64,000 bases of DNA from JABDMH01 sp965223165. Its GTDB lineage: Bacteria > Bacteroidota > Bacteroidia > Chitinophagales > Saprospiraceae. Within the stretch, counting starts at the first letter, position 1. The number at the start of each line of letters is the position of its first letter. Where the stretch lies: contig CBDCVQ010000015.1 of the NCBI GenBank assembly GCA_965223165.1, forward strand, positions 1 to 64,000, written 5' to 3'. Position numbers and translations under genes: made by a program. The notes below the pieces were generated by a model. It worked only from the letters and a program-made list of their open reading frames with translations, made no database searches and was not told the origin of the DNA. This document shows, piece by piece, positions 63,201 through 64,000 of this stretch.

Positions 63201-63609
63201 CGGGAGGACTCCCCGGCGTTTCGACGAAGGAGAACGCAGGGGCCGGGGGCGTGACTAGCCCGCGCGAAGGACAGATCGGCGAGCCGCAGCTTGGATACGA
63301 AGACGGTGGACGGTCGAAGGTAGACGGTGGACGGCTACCCCGAGCTCGCGATCTTTGGATCCGCAAGCCGCGTAGGAGCTGCCGAGCCCAATTTGCTGGC
63401 CACGAACTAGACGCTCTTGATTGTGATTATAGATGGTGATAGGTGATTTGCGATTGCCTGAGACGGTGGATGACGAACGGTCGACACCCGAAACCACACC
63501 GGTACCAAACTTGGGCGGGAGGACTCCCCGGCGTTTCGACGAAGGAGAACGCGGGGGCCGGGGGCGCGACTAGCCGGCGCGAAAGACAGATCGGCGAGCC
63601 GCAGCTTGG
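60249..63609. repeat. Composite tandem repeat array, nine core copies
   Basis: The core ACTTGGGCGGGAGGACTCC recurs at about 60492, 60955, 61413, 61818, 62267, 62583, 62789, 63194 and 63509. Spacings are 463, 458, 405, 449, 316, 206, 405 and 315. A complete unit has a GC-rich core, a segment of GACGGTGGACGG subrepeats, an AT-richer segment (TGATTGTGATTGATAGATGG), a 58-base module ending CGACATCTGATGG, and a module ending CATTATCTCAGGTA. Shorter units lack one module each; the missing pieces are bounded by short direct repeats (GATGG, GACGGTGGACGG, or the 24-base GATCGGCGAGCCGC motif). No frame stays open in all units. The array is in the position of an intergenic spacer between the acetyltransferase gene and the lysine-rich protein gene. 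Confidence 0.85.
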
Positions 63610-63709
63610 CTCGTTCTAGACTACCGGATGCCGCGGGCGGGACCCGCACCACCCAATCTCCCGCAAGCAAAGCCTCGAAGACGGGGTATAGCCAGGTAAA
63701 ACAAGCAAA

Positions 63710-63740
63710 ACGCCCATCCAAATTTAGCCTGGATGGGCGT
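63710..63740 (-). terminator. Intrinsic terminator for the lysine-rich protein gene
   Basis: ACGCCCATCC (63710-63719) pairs with GGATGGGCGT (63731-63740). Read on the minus strand the stem is followed by TTTTGCTTGTTTT, a T-rich tail, so it terminates the minus-strand gene that ends at 63796. Confidence 0.75.
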
Positions 63741-63795
63741 CTGCATCGTGCCCTGCTATACGCGATCACAGTAGCATCGACAAATCGACTTGCAA

Positions 63796-64000
63796 CTAGT
63801 GTTTGCGAGCCCTTACCTTTTTGGTCGTGGTCTTTTTGGTGGCCTTACCTTTCTTGCCCTTGACCGTTGCTTTCTTGGTGGTCTTGGACGCACTTGCCTT
63901 ACCCTTCCTGCCCTTAACGGCAGCCTTTTTGGTGGTCTTCTGACCCTTCACTGTCCGGCCGCCCGGGCCCTGCGCCTTGACGCTTGTGCTGGATCTCTGG
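63796..64000 (-). CDS. Lysine-rich C-terminal tail of a truncated protein (histone-H1-like or tailed enzyme)
   Basis: The frame enters from the right window edge and ends at TAG 63798-63796. The last 67 residues are almost entirely Lys, Ala, Thr, Gly and Arg, with two related repeats TTKKAAVKGRKGKA and TTKKATVKGKKGKA, then TTTKKVRARKH. The pattern is that of histone-H1-like nucleoid proteins or the basic tails of enzymes such as topoisomerase I, translation factors or Rho. Without the N-terminus I cannot choose. Binding to nucleic acid is likely. The stop is followed by the terminator above. Confidence 0.75.
   Translation of the reverse strand, partial: QRSSTSVKAQGPGGRTVKGQKTTKKAAVKGRKGKASASKTTKKATVKGKKGKATKKTTTKKVRARKH

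Noticed and set aside
60414..63770. Many open frames of 60-150 codons in the repeat array on both strands
   Set aside because: They are repeats of the same DNA read in different frames, change frame or stop in other units, have no domain or leader, and contain only low-complexity Arg/Ser/Pro-rich sequence.
1..64000. CRISPR arrays, rRNA genes, IS transposases, phage genes
   Set aside because: No regularly spaced short identical repeats, no rRNA sequence, and no integrase or transposase family in any frame.

Overview
The window looks like chromosomal DNA of an uncultured Bacteroidota member, most likely of the Saprospiria/Lewinella type. The grounds are three secreted proteins ending in Por-secretion (type IX, T9SS) sorting domains, SdrD-B-like and HYR/Ig-like repeats in very large secreted proteins, LytS/LytR-type and HxlR regulators, starts without Shine-Dalgarno sequences, one promoter of the Bacteroidota -33/-7 type, and many lipoprotein signals. 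Rank below phylum is inference. Most genes are moderately GC-rich; the Abi-family gene at 24.3-25.2 kb is visibly more AT-rich.

Layout. 0-7.5 kb: two giant T9SS-exported proteins sharing a C-terminal module. The first is cut by the window edge and carries near-identical 81-residue repeats; the second has a metalloprotease-like N-terminus. 7.5-11.7 kb: a 1370-residue protein with the architecture of soluble adenylyl cyclase. 12.5 kb: tRNA-Arg(CCT). 12.9-24.2 kb: housekeeping and accessory enzymes (two-gene SDR/AlkD operon, neutral-ceramidase-like lipoprotein, Gfo/Idh/MocA oxidoreductase, DksA/TraR-type zinc finger, secreted lipase-like hydrolase, P1 peptidase with a GNAT-like neighbour, small hydrolase). 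24.3-28.7 kb: Abi/HEPN gene with its start codon interlocked with a PLP enzyme, EamA transporter, secreted esterase, and a DUF3303 gene broken by a TGA. 28.8-34.3 kb: a thioredoxin-ApbE-DUF4266-DUF3570 operon, then a PepSY-like acidic lipoprotein and a LytS/LytR two-component pair. 35.9-42.1 kb: a six-gene catabolic operon (sulfatase, beta-decarboxylating dehydrogenase, cyclase-family hydrolase, ACS-type MFS transporter, carbohydrate-binding-like lipoprotein, Gfo/Idh/MocA oxidoreductase). 42.1-49.2 kb: sugar isomerase-like protein, SDR, PhyH oxygenase with divergent AraC regulator, DUF885 peptidase-like protein, aldo/keto reductase, TIGR04076 protein. 49.4-60.2 kb: serine hydrolase, TfoX-N protein, a TIM-barrel/PQQ-dehydrogenase/FG-GAP group, F420-reductase-like protein, outer-membrane-like protein, DJ-1/HxlR divergent pair, VWA protein, acetyltransferase. 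60.25-63.6 kb: a 3.4-kb array of composite tandem repeats. The window ends in the lysine-rich tail of a histone-H1-like or similarly tailed protein.

Non-coding structure is the most unusual part. An interspersed family with the end motif CTAGTAGAG(T/C)TTCGCATTA occurs at least six times, in whole or broken copies, and in one place it supplies the start codon of a gene. A second module (CCTCGCCATAGCTA...) is shared by two of these loci. The composite array at the right end has nine copies of a core, and its unit lengths differ by deletions bounded by short direct repeats. I see no transposase, phage gene, CRISPR array or rRNA.
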